In this document: one piece after another, positions 1 through 8,864 of the stretch | Position numbering within the stretch: position 1 is the stretch's first letter | How the letters are laid out: each line of letters begins with the position of its first letter | NCBI RefSeq assembly: GCF_038096175.1 | Contig: NZ_CP151099.1 | Coordinates: 250,501-314,500, forward strand | Direction of reading: 5' to 3' | DNA: 64,000 bases | DNA from: Nostoc sp. UHCC 0302 | GTDB taxonomy: Bacteria; Cyanobacteriota; Cyanobacteriia; Cyanobacteriales; Nostocaceae | Notes under the pieces: generated by a model | Database searches by the model: none | Told to the model about the DNA's origin: nothing | Seen by the model: only the letters and a program-made list of their open reading frames with translations | Program-made: the position numbers and the translations under genes

Positions 1-340
1 AGCTTGTAAATCCTAAATTTAATACAATACCTTTTAATTATGGATTGATATCAAGCGGTTTTTCAGTAATTCTTGGCAAAGCTAGTTGCTAATTTTAAGC
101 TAATGCAAATATATCTGCAAACCTATGCTTTTTATGTTTACAAACTTTGGGTTTATTTTATTAAAAAATAACCTCTATTTGAAAATAATCAAAAAGCATA
201 GTTTACACCCTGCAAAGGGATTTATTGCATAAGTAACTGGGCAACTGTGCAAAGAATCACTTCATATTTTATTCAGGATTTACACAGCAGGTTTTAAAAA
301 TCTACTTTTTATAGGTATGCTTGAAACCTTTGCGAGAGCT
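1..340. other. AT-rich stretch without a gene
   Basis: No open reading frame with coding character is seen. A pair of inverted 11-base words (CTATGCTTTTT near 125 and its complement near 192) could form a stem, but it lacks a following T-run in a clear orientation. The gene to the left is outside the window. Confidence 0.5.
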
Positions 341-374
341 TAATTACGAATTACGCGTAGCGGTACTAGTTATT
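341..374. repeat. interspersed repeat overlapping the end of the BON gene
   Basis: The block ATTACGAATTACG is followed by TAGCGGTACTAGTTATT. A close copy of the second half lies at 58124-58150. The stop codon of the neighbouring minus-strand gene lies inside the repeat. Confidence 0.7.
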
Positions 375-839
375 CTTTCCAGGTTTAGCTGGAGCAACAG
401 CTGCCTTGATATCTACAGATTGCACACCTTTAATTTCTTTCGCTAAGTTAGCAATCTTGTCGTATTGTTCCTGAGTAGGAACAGTTCCTGAGATGATAAC
501 AGAGCCATCTTTGGCATCAACTACCAACGCACTAGCAGGGAGATTAGCTTCTAATTTACTGCGAACTTCACTGGCTACATCACTATCATCTCTGTCTTTT
601 GCTGTGCCATCGTTTAATGCGTTGTTACGTTCTTCCCGTGCTTTAATATCAGCATTGAGTTGATTTCTGCGAGTTTCGCTGGTTGCATCTTCTTTGGCTT
701 CGCTAGCGTCTTTCGCAGTGGGAATTTTTATCTCGTCTTTAGTGGAATCTGGAGCTTCTCCAGTAGTTTGAGCATTATTACAAGCAGCTACGCTCAACAA
801 CAAAATGCCACTGACTAACAAGGTTATTGATTTCTTCAT
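366..839 (-). CDS. BON-domain lipoprotein
   Basis: Predicted envelope lipoprotein of 157 residues. The N-terminus is a lipoprotein signal peptide ending in LSVAAC, with the acylated Cys at residue 20. A charged, Asp/Lys/Glu-rich linker follows, then a BON domain at about residues 85-150 (pattern: VASEVRSKL, DGSVIISGTV, GVQSVDI). BON domains are thought to bind phospholipid or peptidoglycan-linked surfaces and often appear in osmotic-stress proteins such as OsmY. I chose the ATG at 839 because AGGACAG sits just upstream; a start seven codons earlier lacks a ribosome site. The last two codons and the stop come from an interspersed repeat. Its neighbours are other stress-type membrane genes on the same strand, so a stress role is inferred. 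Confidence 0.85.
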   Translation of the reverse strand: MKKSITLLVSGILLLSVAACNNAQTTGEAPDSTKDEIKIPTAKDASEAKEDATSETRRNQLNADIKAREERNNALNDGTAKDRDDSDVASEVRSKLEANLPASALVVDAKDGSVIISGTVPTQEQYDKIANLAKEIKGVQSVDIKAAVAPAKPGKNN

Positions 840-893
840 GCTTTGCTGTCCTGTGTTCAAATCGCTGTATAAGTTTAGTACTTTGTCACTTAC

Positions 894-1841
894 CTAGAAG
901 TAACGATTTGCACTAAGAATTTGGTAATTACTCTTAGCCGAATTAACTGCTGCTCGGCTATAGGTATGAAAATGTTGAATTTTGTTACTCTCTAAAATGG
1001 TTCTTGCTGCTGCTATGTGGATATCAGTACCATTTAAGATTACTAGGTAATCCCCAAGAGAAACTCGATGTTCATAATATCTGGTTAGGTCGTCAGGAAT
1101 TCCTAAGTTGGCGTAGTTATATTGGGAACTGCTGATTTTTACCTCACCAAGATCATCAAGTGAATTGGTTTCTTCAGCAACCACGGAAACGTGGCTCATC
1201 GGAAAGCCAGCTGTTCTCAATTCACTAAACGCTCTTTCTAGGTGTTGGCGTGTAGAAAAAACGCCAACCGCAGATTTGTAGCGCTTATTCAGAGATGGGG
1301 ATAGCTCATAAGTTCCCCATTGTTGAATGTCACGATTGTGCAATATCATTTTGGCAAGATGAATTTCTTCTTCTGCGCCTGTTACTATCACTAAATAGTA
1401 ACCTTTAGATACTAAATCGCTGTAAACTCGTGCTTGTTCTTCAGGAATTCCGAAACCCAGCAACGCACCAGCTAAACTACCTGCGGCTGCACCTATGGCG
1501 CTACCAGCTAAGGCAGTGGCGATCGCAGTTGCTTCTGCACCAGCTAGCATAATTGGCCCTATCCCTGGAATTGCCAAAAGGCCTAAACCTACTAGTAAGC
1601 CAGTTACACCACCTAATGCACCGCCACTTACTGCTCCAGCAGCAGCGCCTTCATCAGATATATTGCCAGTATGCTTTTTAACTTCCACACCAGCAATATC
1701 AGCTTGCTCTTCTGTGTTTTGCGCAATTACAGAAACATGATGCATCGAAAAATTTGCAGCTTTTAGTTCCTGAAGTGCCAATTCTGCATCCAAACGTTTA
1801 GCAAAAACGCCTACTGATCTTCGCTCTTTTTCTAACGTCAT
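894..1841 (-). CDS. duplicated YflT-like general stress protein with glycine-rich membrane segment
   Basis: This 315-residue protein carries two related modules: VGVFAKR...MHHVSVIAQ near residues 10-41 and VGVFSTR...MSHVSVVAE near 192-223. They resemble the heat-induced YflT / general stress protein 17M family. The first module is followed by a long Gly/Ala-rich hydrophobic stretch (about residues 64-133, a glycine-zipper style segment) that could insert into a membrane. Each half ends in a GYYLVIV or GDYLVIL strand, supporting internal duplication. The biochemical function of the family is not established. It lies in the same direction as the GlsB-like gene upstream and the BON lipoprotein downstream, a layout consistent with a stress regulon. 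Confidence 0.75.
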   Translation of the reverse strand: MTLEKERRSVGVFAKRLDAELALQELKAANFSMHHVSVIAQNTEEQADIAGVEVKKHTGNISDEGAAAGAVSGGALGGVTGLLVGLGLLAIPGIGPIMLAGAEATAIATALAGSAIGAAAGSLAGALLGFGIPEEQARVYSDLVSKGYYLVIVTGAEEEIHLAKMILHNRDIQQWGTYELSPSLNKRYKSAVGVFSTRQHLERAFSELRTAGFPMSHVSVVAEETNSLDDLGEVKISSSQYNYANLGIPDDLTRYYEHRVSLGDYLVILNGTDIHIAAARTILESNKIQHFHTYSRAAVNSAKSNYQILSANRYF

Positions 1842-1903
1842 TTTATCTGTTTCTTGCGACTATAAATGCTCTGCCAGGATCTTAGCTGAGCTAACGTAGT
1901 AAA

Positions 1904-2182
1904 TTATACGGCTCTGCGGGTCAGCAATCCCCACAGGAAAATCAGCAACATAGCACCTAGAACAGCAAACAAAATACTTCCTAGTGATAAAGCTCCTACG
2001 GATGCTGCGGCTGCCGAACCACTCCCTAACAAGACTTGTCCTAAATAACCTCCAAGTACAGCTCCCAAAATCCCTAATATAATTGTGGATAAAATCCCGC
2101 CGCCTTGGTGTCCAGGATAAAAGAATTTAGCTAATGCACCTGCAATCAAACCTAAAACCAACCAAGCAATTATGTTAGTCAT
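1904..2182 (-). CDS. GlsB/YeaQ/YmgE family stress-response membrane protein
   Basis: A 92-residue, very hydrophobic protein with three probable membrane spans: the N-terminal IIAWLVLGLIAGALAK, a central Gly-rich ILGILGAVLGGYLG, and the C-terminal FAVLGAMLLIFLWGLL. This is the size and pattern of the transglycosylase-associated (GlsB/YeaQ) family, which is induced by general stress in many bacteria but has no defined activity. A GGA-rich ribosome site (AAGGATAA) precedes the ATG. It is 62 bases upstream of the YflT-like gene on the same strand and may be cotranscribed with it. Confidence 0.85.
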   Translation of the reverse strand: MTNIIAWLVLGLIAGALAKFFYPGHQGGGILSTIILGILGAVLGGYLGQVLLGSGSAAAASVGALSLGSILFAVLGAMLLIFLWGLLTRRAV

Positions 2183-3070
2183 ATCTGTTTATCCTTCCTT
2201 GAAAATGCGTTTTGTTTCGCTTTGGACTACGTTCATATTAAAATTTAGCTGCCAATTTTCTGCTCTACCTAGCGAACTAATATCGAAAATCTTTAGATAT
2301 TATCTGAATATTCAAAATTTCATCTCTGAGGATGACTAGGAATACTACTAATATAAACATCGCTATCAGATGCATATTTACTGGCTGTAGTTTATATATA
2401 TCTGCCATGTGAATTAAGTTAGACACAAAATGTAAGCAACCTAGTTTAGCTCTGCAATTAGGTCGTGATATATATGGTTCACTCTCAAAATTCAGGTTTA
2501 TAACACTACTTGTTTTGATGTCATAGAGATGCGAATCGTAAGAATTTCTTTAGAATTATGCTTGATTTAAACTGTATTCAATAGTAAATCACTTCCTTGT
2601 TTAACTAACAGTTTAATTGCTGTTGGCTTTGCTAGCACCCGGTAGGCGATCGCCAAGTTTATCTTAATTTGCCGGGATTCTAGTTATTCTGACTCAACGC
2701 GGTATATTTGCTATATCTTAATAAGTACACCAAATGCTTGAACTGCCATACTTGCTATGTAATGCCTTCTCGCGATGGTAGACAATTTCTCAGTAAGGTT
2801 AATTATCGATTCTCTATCTTTAGACATAAGCTTATTCATCTAAAGAAATAGATAAGGAGTTATTTTGGTATTTCTTGCGGTGATTATTTAAATTCTAGAA
2901 GATGAATCAAAAATTTAAAAAAATATGTATAAGGAAAAAAGTTTTTGATTAAAATAACATCTTCCGGCAGAAGAGTTAAAAATTATTTAAAGCTAATATA
3001 TAAATGTTGAATCGCTTGCTAAACAAGCACTAATAATAAATTCAATAATTAACAAAAATTAGGAGTCAAT
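2183..3070. other. long AT-rich intergenic region
   Basis: About 890 bases between the divergent GlsB and CsbD genes. No convincing reading frame, RNA gene or terminator is seen. One HIP1-type GCGATCGC core lies near 2647. The region must hold promoters for both flanking stress genes; none could be assigned with confidence. Confidence 0.5.
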
Positions 3071-3253
3071 ATGAGTATTGAAGATAGAGCAAAAGCTGTT
3101 GCTAAAAACATTGAAGGAAAAGCTCAAGAAGCATTGGGTAAAATAACTGGTAATCCCAATGATGAAGCTGAAGGTCAAGCTAAACAAGCAGAATCTCAAG
3201 TTCGCCACACTGTTGAAAATGTCAAAGATGAAGTTAAAAAAGCTTTAGACTAG
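3071..3253 (+). CDS. CsbD family stress protein
   Basis: A 60-residue, highly charged, helical protein with the CsbD signature: an N-terminal MSIEDRAKAVAKNIEGKAQEA-type segment followed by GKITGNPNDEAEGQAKQAES. CsbD proteins are small soluble general-stress proteins (sigma-B regulated in Bacillus); their biochemical role is unknown. A strong ribosome site TAGGAGT precedes the ATG, and a strong terminator follows 20 bases after the stop, so it is a single-gene transcript. Confidence 0.9.
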   Translation: MSIEDRAKAVAKNIEGKAQEALGKITGNPNDEAEGQAKQAESQVRHTVENVKDEVKKALD

Positions 3254-3273
3254 GCTGAAGACATCTAGTAAAG

Positions 3274-3308
3274 AGGTGTGGTAAGCAATCTGCTTACCAC
3301 ACCTTTTC
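3274..3308 (+). terminator. Rho-independent terminator of the csbD-like gene
   Basis: Perfect 14-base-pair stem, AGGTGTGGTAAGCA and its complement around a three-base loop, running into TTTT. Confidence 0.9.
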
Positions 3309-3327
3309 TGTTTTTTGAATGCGTATA

Positions 3328-3362
3328 CCAGTACAGACGTTGCAATGCAATGTCTATACTGG
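3328..3362. repeat. palindromic interspersed repeat
   Basis: Imperfect palindrome CCAGTACAGACGTTGC / GCAATGTCTATACTGG. Related GTTGCATTGCAAT words recur near 57453, so it is probably a dispersed repeat unit. Confidence 0.5.
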
Positions 3363-3401
3363 GTTTTCGTACTGGCTAATCAACCCCTAAAACACCAAAA
3401 A

Positions 3402-4508
3402 TTAGCTATCAGTAGCTACAGGTAGATGTATGGTAAATGTACTACCTTGTCCTGGCTCAGATGTGACATCGATTCTGCCTTGATGTGCTTCGACAATACA
3501 ACGAGATAAATATAGCCCCAAACCACTACCAGAACGCTGATGTTTACCTTGGCGAAATCGCTCAAATAATATTGCTTGGTCTTGTTTGGAAATTCCTGGC
3601 CCTGTATCTTGGATATCAATAGTTATAGTAGTCGGAGTCAGATGGCAGCGAATCTCTACAGAACCTTTGTCTGTAAATTTAATGGCATTACCCACGATAT
3701 TTGTGAGAACTCGCCGCATCTCTACGCGATCGCCCATTACTATGCTTCCAGTTTCAGTTGTTTTTTCTGCCAGTTCAAGGTTTAGGGCTAATCCTTTTTC
3801 TTCAGCTAAATGAGTTAATTCTTGAGCAACTTCACTGACTAATTCTTGAATATCACAAGGAACAATTTTTAAGGTTTTACAACCAGCTTCATGACGATAA
3901 ACTTCTAACAAAGTGTTCACCATTTCTAGCAGGTCTTGGTTACTGCCAATCATCGTGTCGATGATTTCTTGCAACTGTGGCGAAACGTCGCAAAACCTGC
4001 CTTCTAACAATAATTTTAATACCCTATTGGAGGCTACTAAAGGTATGCGTAAATCGTGAGTAAAACGTGAGACAAAATCTGCCCGCAAGTTAGCCATCTG
4101 GTCTCGTTCGTCAATACTATGCTTGAGGCGGAGAAGCGATCGCACTCGCGCGTGTAGTTCATCTGGATCGAATGGTTTACGAATGAAGTCATCTGCACCG
4201 GCATCGAGTCCTTCGACAACACTAGACTCATAGTGAGCTGTAATTAACAGGATGGGGATAAATGGCAGCGCTTGATTTTGTCGGATGCGACGAGTGAATT
4301 CATAGCCATCTATTTCCGGCATCATCACATCTAACAGTATTATGTCTGGCAGCGACTCCTCTACCATATTTAAAGCGATCTTGCTATCTTCCACCAAGAT
4401 AATTTCATAATTATTATCTTCTAGGACTGCTTCTAATACCAGTAAATTGTCAAAAACGTCATCTACAATGAGAATCTTATCTTTTTTGGCAGTTTTAGTT
4501 AGAGACAT
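3402..4508 (-). CDS. receiver-histidine kinase hybrid
   Basis: A 368-residue cytoplasmic signalling protein with the receiver at the N-terminus and the kinase at the C-terminus. The receiver spans residues 10-125, with the acidic pair in ILIVDD, phospho-acceptor Asp60 (ILLDVMMP) and Lys111 (RKPF). The HisKA H-box is FTHDLRIPL with His151. The ATPase has an N-box (NIVGNAIKF), DTGPGIS (G1) and GSGLGL (G2). There is no membrane span, so it probably takes input from another kinase or partner. This arrangement is common in cyanobacteria. It is transcribed away from the NarL regulator at 5048, which could be a partner, but that is only inferred from proximity. Confidence 0.9.
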   Translation of the reverse strand: MSLTKTAKKDKILIVDDVFDNLLVLEAVLEDNNYEIILVEDSKIALNMVEESLPDIILLDVMMPEIDGYEFTRRIRQNQALPFIPILLITAHYESSVVEGLDAGADDFIRKPFDPDELHARVRSLLRLKHSIDERDQMANLRADFVSRFTHDLRIPLVASNRVLKLLLEGRFCDVSPQLQEIIDTMIGSNQDLLEMVNTLLEVYRHEAGCKTLKIVPCDIQELVSEVAQELTHLAEEKGLALNLELAEKTTETGSIVMGDRVEMRRVLTNIVGNAIKFTDKGSVEIRCHLTPTTITIDIQDTGPGISKQDQAILFERFRQGKHQRSGSGLGLYLSRCIVEAHQGRIDVTSEPGQGSTFTIHLPVATDS

Positions 4509-5047
4509 AGCTAATAAAAACCGAAGTGCTTGGCTATTCCTAGCAAATCTAGTAATAGCTTACTTCACTAGCGCTAAGATAATTAAGGAATCAGATTTCA
4601 GTTTCAAGTTTCCTCAATTGAGTATATTATTTTTATCAGTAATTACACTACAATTTTTCTCTACAATTAAGTATTAATTTATAAAAATAAGTATATTGTT
4701 TTTTAAGTGGATTATTTATATTATATCGCTAATCGATATATATAACTGAAGTTTTACCTTAAATAATCAAAGATTCTCGCCTGCTGCCTAATTTTCAAAA
4801 TGAGTTTTTTACTATTAAGCACTTACTTTCAGAGAATGTATAAAAATAATTTTTGAGTAAATTATATGTTTTTATCGAAAAATGTGCTGTGTAAAAACGG
4901 ATAATTTAGGGTAATTTGTAACTAATGATAGATGAAGTTTTGTGAACAATACCAAATGCGTTTCTTTTCGGATAAAATCCCGAATAGAACAACAGAGATA
5001 TTTTCATCTTTTCATCTGTATATAGATAATAGTAAACATAAGCACCT
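4509..5047. other. divergent intergenic region
   Basis: AT-rich region between the hybrid kinase and the NarL regulator. No gene, repeat or clear operator was recognised. Confidence 0.5.
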
Positions 5048-5767
5048 ATGAGTGAAATCAAAATCCTTGTGATTGAAGATCACACCCTGACTAGAATCGG
5101 TTTGCGGGCGGCTTTACAAACTCAAGCAGACATGAAAATTGTAGGTGAAGCAGCTAATGCAGCAGAGGGAATAGAACTGCTGAAAACTCTCAAGCCAGAT
5201 GTTGCAACTATTGATATCGGTTTGCCTGATATGGATGGTATCGACCTGACACGCACATTTAGGCAATATCAAGCTGAAACGGAAGACTATACGACAAAGC
5301 TGCTAATTTTAACGATGCAGAATAGCGAACAAGCAGTTTTAGCAGCTTTTGCAGCAGGTGCTGATTCTTATTGCATGAAGGATATCGAAAGTGAGAGACT
5401 AGTAGAGGCTGTGCGAACAACCTACGCAGGTAGCTCGTGGATTGATCCAGCGATCGCAGACCTTATCCTACGACAAATACGTCAGGATTTCTCTGACGCC
5501 AACAGTGGAACAAGTGGGAAAAGAGTCATGATTGGGGGTATTGACCCAGAAATTGAGAAAACTATCGAAAGCTATCCCCTAACTCACCGGGAAATGGATG
5601 TTTTGGAATTGATTGTCGCTGGATGTGACAATGCAGAAATTGCTAAAAGGCTTTATCTAACTGTCGGGACTGTCAAAACTCATGTTCGAGGTATTCTAAA
5701 TAAACTCTGTGTTGCTGACCGTACACAAGCTGCTGTCTTGGCTTTGCGTGCTGGGTTGGTTCAGTAA
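5048..5767 (+). CDS. NarL/LuxR family response regulator
   Basis: A 239-residue two-domain regulator. The receiver keeps the Glu-Asp pair (VIEDHTLTRIG), phospho-acceptor Asp56 (ATIDIGLPDMDG) and the conserved Lys (CMKD), so it should be phosphorylatable. The C-terminal LuxR helix-turn-helix occupies about residues 175-232 (LTHREMDVLELI, NAEIAKRLYLTVGTVKTHV). It is probably a transcription factor in the cytoplasm. No kinase is fused or directly downstream; the nearest is the hybrid kinase on the opposite strand. Confidence 0.92.
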   Translation: MSEIKILVIEDHTLTRIGLRAALQTQADMKIVGEAANAAEGIELLKTLKPDVATIDIGLPDMDGIDLTRTFRQYQAETEDYTTKLLILTMQNSEQAVLAAFAAGADSYCMKDIESERLVEAVRTTYAGSSWIDPAIADLILRQIRQDFSDANSGTSGKRVMIGGIDPEIEKTIESYPLTHREMDVLELIVAGCDNAEIAKRLYLTVGTVKTHVRGILNKLCVADRTQAAVLALRAGLVQ

Positions 5768-5850
5768 GTTAAAGCAGTTGACAGTTGACAGTGGGCAGGA
5801 GATAGGTAACGGATTAGAATCAGCCTGTGTCAAGCTTTTTGTAGTGTGTC

Positions 5851-5916
5851 TTAATTACGAATTACGTTAGCGTAGCGGTAGCGAGTCATCGAGCGTCATT
5901 ACGAATTACGAATTAG
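5851..5916. repeat. interspersed repeat with ATTACGA units
   Basis: Tandem ATTACGA heptamers flank a GTTAGCGTAGCGGTAGCG segment. The same components occur at 341-374, 58124-58150 and near 63598. It lies directly upstream of ddl. Confidence 0.6.
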
Positions 5917-5956
5917 TATGATACGCTATCTGCTTGAGGAATGTAGAGGTACTAAA

Positions 5957-7057
5957 ATGACTAAGCTGCGCGTGGGGTTGCTGTTTGGCGGTCGTTCGGG
6001 AGAGCATGAAGTTTCCATAAATTCAGCACGAGCGATCGCTAAAGCCTTAAGTGCAGAGCAAAATGCTAGTAAGTACGATCTACTGCCTTTCTACATCCAA
6101 AAAGATGGACGTTGGTTAGCGGGAGAAGCACCCCAAAAAGTTCTCGGCACTGGTATACCGTTACCAGAATCCCCACAATCAACATCAGAAGGACAACTAA
6201 CATCTAATCCTCAAGCCCAAACCCTGAACCAGTGGCAATCTCCCTCCCAAGTCGCTGAAGTAGATGTTTGGTTTCCCGTTCTGCACGGCCCCAACGGTGA
6301 AGACGGTACAATTCAAGGGTTACTCACCTTGATGCAAGTCCCCTTTGTCGGTTCTGGGGTGCTAGGTTCTGCGATGGGTATGGATAAAATTGCCATGAAA
6401 ATGGCGTTTGAGCAAGCAGGACTGGCACAGGTAAAATATAAGGCGTTAACTAGAGCGCAAGTTTGGTCTAATCCTTGTGTGTTTCCTAAGCTGTGTGATG
6501 AAATTGAGGCTGCACTAGGCTATCCTTGCTTCGTCAAACCTGCGAATTTAGGTTCCTCAGTGGGTATTGCCAAAGTGCGATCGCGCCAAGAATTAGAAAC
6601 AGCGTTAGACAATGCTGCCGGTTTTGACCGACGGCTAATCGTCGAAGCTGGTGTCGTGGCGAGAGAAGTAGAGTGTGCAGTTTTAGGCAACGATCAACCT
6701 CAAGCTTCTGTCATAGGCGAAATTACTTATGATAGTGATTTTTACGATTATGAAACTAAATATACAGAAGGTAAAGCAGATTTACTGATACCAGCACCGC
6801 TACCAGATGCAATTAGCTGTCAAATTCAAGACATGGCTCTGCAAGCTTTTGCAGCTGTTGATGCGGCTGGGTTAGCAAGAGTAGACTTTTTCTATGTAGA
6901 AGCTACAGGAGAAGTTTTAATTAATGAAATCAATACTTTACCAGGCTTCACCGCAACGAGTATGTATCCTCAACTCTGGTCTCAGAGTGGCATCTCGTTT
7001 CCAGAATTAGTGGATCGATTAATTCAACTTGCTCTAGAAAGACATTCTGCTAAATAA
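5957..7057 (+). CDS. ddl: D-alanine--D-alanine ligase
   Basis: Makes the D-Ala-D-Ala dipeptide for peptidoglycan in an ATP-dependent reaction in the cytoplasm. The 366-residue protein begins with the typical [17 protein letters not shown] strand-loop. It carries [27 protein letters not shown], the ATP-grasp [13 protein letters not shown] motif and the C-terminal ARVDFF and [10 protein letters not shown] metal-binding motifs. The ATG at 5957 is preferred because AGAGG lies seven bases upstream; a start 13 codons earlier lies against an interspersed repeat and has no ribosome site. A hydrophilic Gln/Ser/Pro insert near residue 75 makes it longer than the enterobacterial enzymes. Confidence 0.95.
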   Translation: MTKLRVGLLFGGRSGEHEVSINSARAIAKALSAEQNASKYDLLPFYIQKDGRWLAGEAPQKVLGTGIPLPESPQSTSEGQLTSNPQAQTLNQWQSPSQVAEVDVWFPVLHGPNGEDGTIQGLLTLMQVPFVGSGVLGSAMGMDKIAMKMAFEQAGLAQVKYKALTRAQVWSNPCVFPKLCDEIEAALGYPCFVKPANLGSSVGIAKVRSRQELETALDNAAGFDRRLIVEAGVVAREVECAVLGNDQPQASVIGEITYDSDFYDYETKYTEGKADLLIPAPLPDAISCQIQDMALQAFAAVDAAGLARVDFFYVEATGEVLINEINTLPGFTATSMYPQLWSQSGISFPELVDRLIQLALERHSAK

Positions 7058-7257
7058 GTAAAAAAAATAAGGCAACTGATTTCTAAGGATTACAGCAAAA
7101 AGTAGTAATAAATACAGATTTTTAAGAAAAACTGGTGAGTTTTAGTAGGTTTTCTTCTATAAAAAAGCTACTTTAACCTGAAATCTCGCTACGGATACCT
7201 GATGCTTAGCTCCTCTATTACAATCTGGACTAGAGGGGTACAAATCTGAAAGTAATC

Positions 7258-7917
7258 ATGGAAAAAAGTCAGAGTGTACAGTACGAGCAAACCCAACTAA
7301 TAGGGGCTACTCCAGAGCTGACAAACAGTAAATCGAAAGCAATAGCAAGCTCGAAGATTCTGATAAATCTGGTTGCACATCATCCTTGGCTATTGTTGAC
7401 TGGGTTGTTCGCTATGTGTTTAGGAGGTGCTACCTTTGCGTTGTACAGCCTAAGTCATGTCGGGCGTGTGGCACAGGTAGAATCAGAAAAAATCCCAGCA
7501 GTCGTTGAAGAACCTATCAAAACGCCTTCTGAGAATATCAATCCTACACCTTTGTGGATGATAGCTGCGATCGCCCTCAGCTGTGGTAGTGGTTGCTTGA
7601 TTATTTACCGAATACTCAACCGTCCCAAGCCACTACAAAAAGTCCAAAAACAGATTAACCGTCGTCAGGCACGTTTGGCAGAAAACCGCTACCAAAGCCC
7701 AAGATTGGAACCACGCCTTCCCCAAAATCAACCAGTTTTTGTGCCACAGCAACAACTGATGACGTCTGTAATGCCGATTTCACCTAAAACAAAACATTTA
7801 GTAACGGTTCTGCCACCAGAACACAGACACCACCTGGATACACAAAAAGAATCTTTAGCAGATTTATTGGATATTCGGAAACAAAGTTCATTGTCTACAA
7901 TTTTACAGAAGTATTAA
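7258..7917 (+). CDS. two-TM protein of unknown function
   Basis: A 219-residue protein I do not recognise. Two membrane spans are clear: WLLLTGLFAMCLGGATFALY at about residues 41-61 and PLWMIAAIALSCGSGCLIIY at about 97-117. They are separated by a short, probably periplasmic loop. The C-terminal 100 residues are basic and Pro/Gln-rich, probably cytoplasmic. It is 200 bases downstream of ddl on the same strand. A link to the cell wall or division would be a guess from location only. Confidence 0.7.
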   Translation: MEKSQSVQYEQTQLIGATPELTNSKSKAIASSKILINLVAHHPWLLLTGLFAMCLGGATFALYSLSHVGRVAQVESEKIPAVVEEPIKTPSENINPTPLWMIAAIALSCGSGCLIIYRILNRPKPLQKVQKQINRRQARLAENRYQSPRLEPRLPQNQPVFVPQQQLMTSVMPISPKTKHLVTVLPPEHRHHLDTQKESLADLLDIRKQSSLSTILQKY

Positions 7918-7964
7918 TAGCCCTGTAAAATAAAAACCTGTCAAATTAATACTTTTTGCAAATC

Positions 7965-7987
7965 AGGACACAGTTATACTGTGTCCT
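7965..7987 (+). terminator. hairpin after the two-TM gene
   Basis: Perfect 10-base-pair inverted repeat AGGACACAGT around three bases. The following T-run is poor (TTACTTAT), so termination is likely but not certain. Confidence 0.5.
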
Positions 7988-8143
7988 TACTTATATCAAG
8001 TCGAGGATTATCATTAAAATACGCAATCAGTGAATGCACCAGCCACATGAATAGCTACAGAACTTTTAGACTATTGGGATTAGTACACGGGTAAAGCAGC
8101 TTAATGCTTTTAAAAAAGTTAGACGGGAACAATTAAAAAATTT

Positions 8144-8165
8144 AAAAAGCTGCCAAAATGGCAAC
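8144..8165 (-). terminator. minus-strand terminator of a possible small gene
   Basis: Read on the minus strand: stem GTTGCCA / TGGCAGC (one G-U pair) followed directly by TTTTT. It lies 25 bases after the stop of the small frame at 8190-8303. Confidence 0.6.
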
Positions 8166-8189
8166 TTAATTTTGATTAACAGAGTTAAA

Positions 8190-8303
8190 TTATAGTAGAT
8201 AAACGACTTCAAGGGTGTTGTTATCAGGGACTACCACATCAGTTAATTCTTCTTTATCAATTCTATCTATCAAAGGATTGATAGACGAAGAAAAATTATT
8301 CAT
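8190..8303 (-). CDS. possible 37-residue small protein
   Basis: An ATG-initiated frame encoding 37 residues, starting MNNFSSSINPLIDRID and ending NNTLEVVYLL. The composition looks like a real protein: charged centre, hydrophobic C-terminal strand, no low complexity. A minus-strand intrinsic terminator sits 25 bases after the stop, which supports a dedicated transcript. No clear Shine-Dalgarno site is visible before the ATG. I do not recognise the family. It could be a small regulatory protein, or the end of an RNA gene that is open by chance. Confidence 0.4.
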   Translation of the reverse strand: MNNFSSSINPLIDRIDKEELTDVVVPDNNTLEVVYLL

Positions 8304-8864
8304 AGCAATATTTTGCAGACTATTTGTCTAGGCAAAAAAATCTCAATAATTAGATTTTACATTTGCTGCAACAGGAATATTATTTGTGTGTGGACGTTGT
8401 TTTTGAAGTACGTGTCAGCCCCCTAAATAACGGGCAACGTCTGTACAAATTACCTGTTCACTACAGCAGCAAATGGCAGAGTGGGAGTTTGAAAGCTAAC
8501 TGATATGCTTCCTCCCACTCTATTTTTATGGAGATATTAAATACATATCGGCTATTGCGCTACCCTTCTCCTGACAGAGACATTATGCAGTAATATAAGC
8601 CGTCTGGAGAGTGCATATGTGTAGTTGAAGCAACGCGTTGTACAGAAAAGTCAGAAATTATTTATTCCTGTAGACGTAAAGAACTCTTTTCTTAAGGTAG
8701 AACCGTGAATGCGATCGCAGCATTTATGCTGTTAGGGCTAATTTGGGAAAATCACAAAACTTAACTCAATACAACAGGTGAAAGATATATGTATACTTCT
8801 TAAAAGTGATTTTTCAACATTTTCTAGAAATTTTTAGTTTTGTTTCTAATAAAAGGTACTGAAC
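8304..8864. other. intergenic region before the antiporter
   Basis: No gene recognised. It contains one HIP1 site near 8712 and must carry the antiporter promoter. Confidence 0.4.

Noticed and set aside
1495-1740. 81-residue plus-strand frame opposite the YflT-like gene
   Set aside because: Complement of the Gly/Ala-rich segment; no signals of its own.
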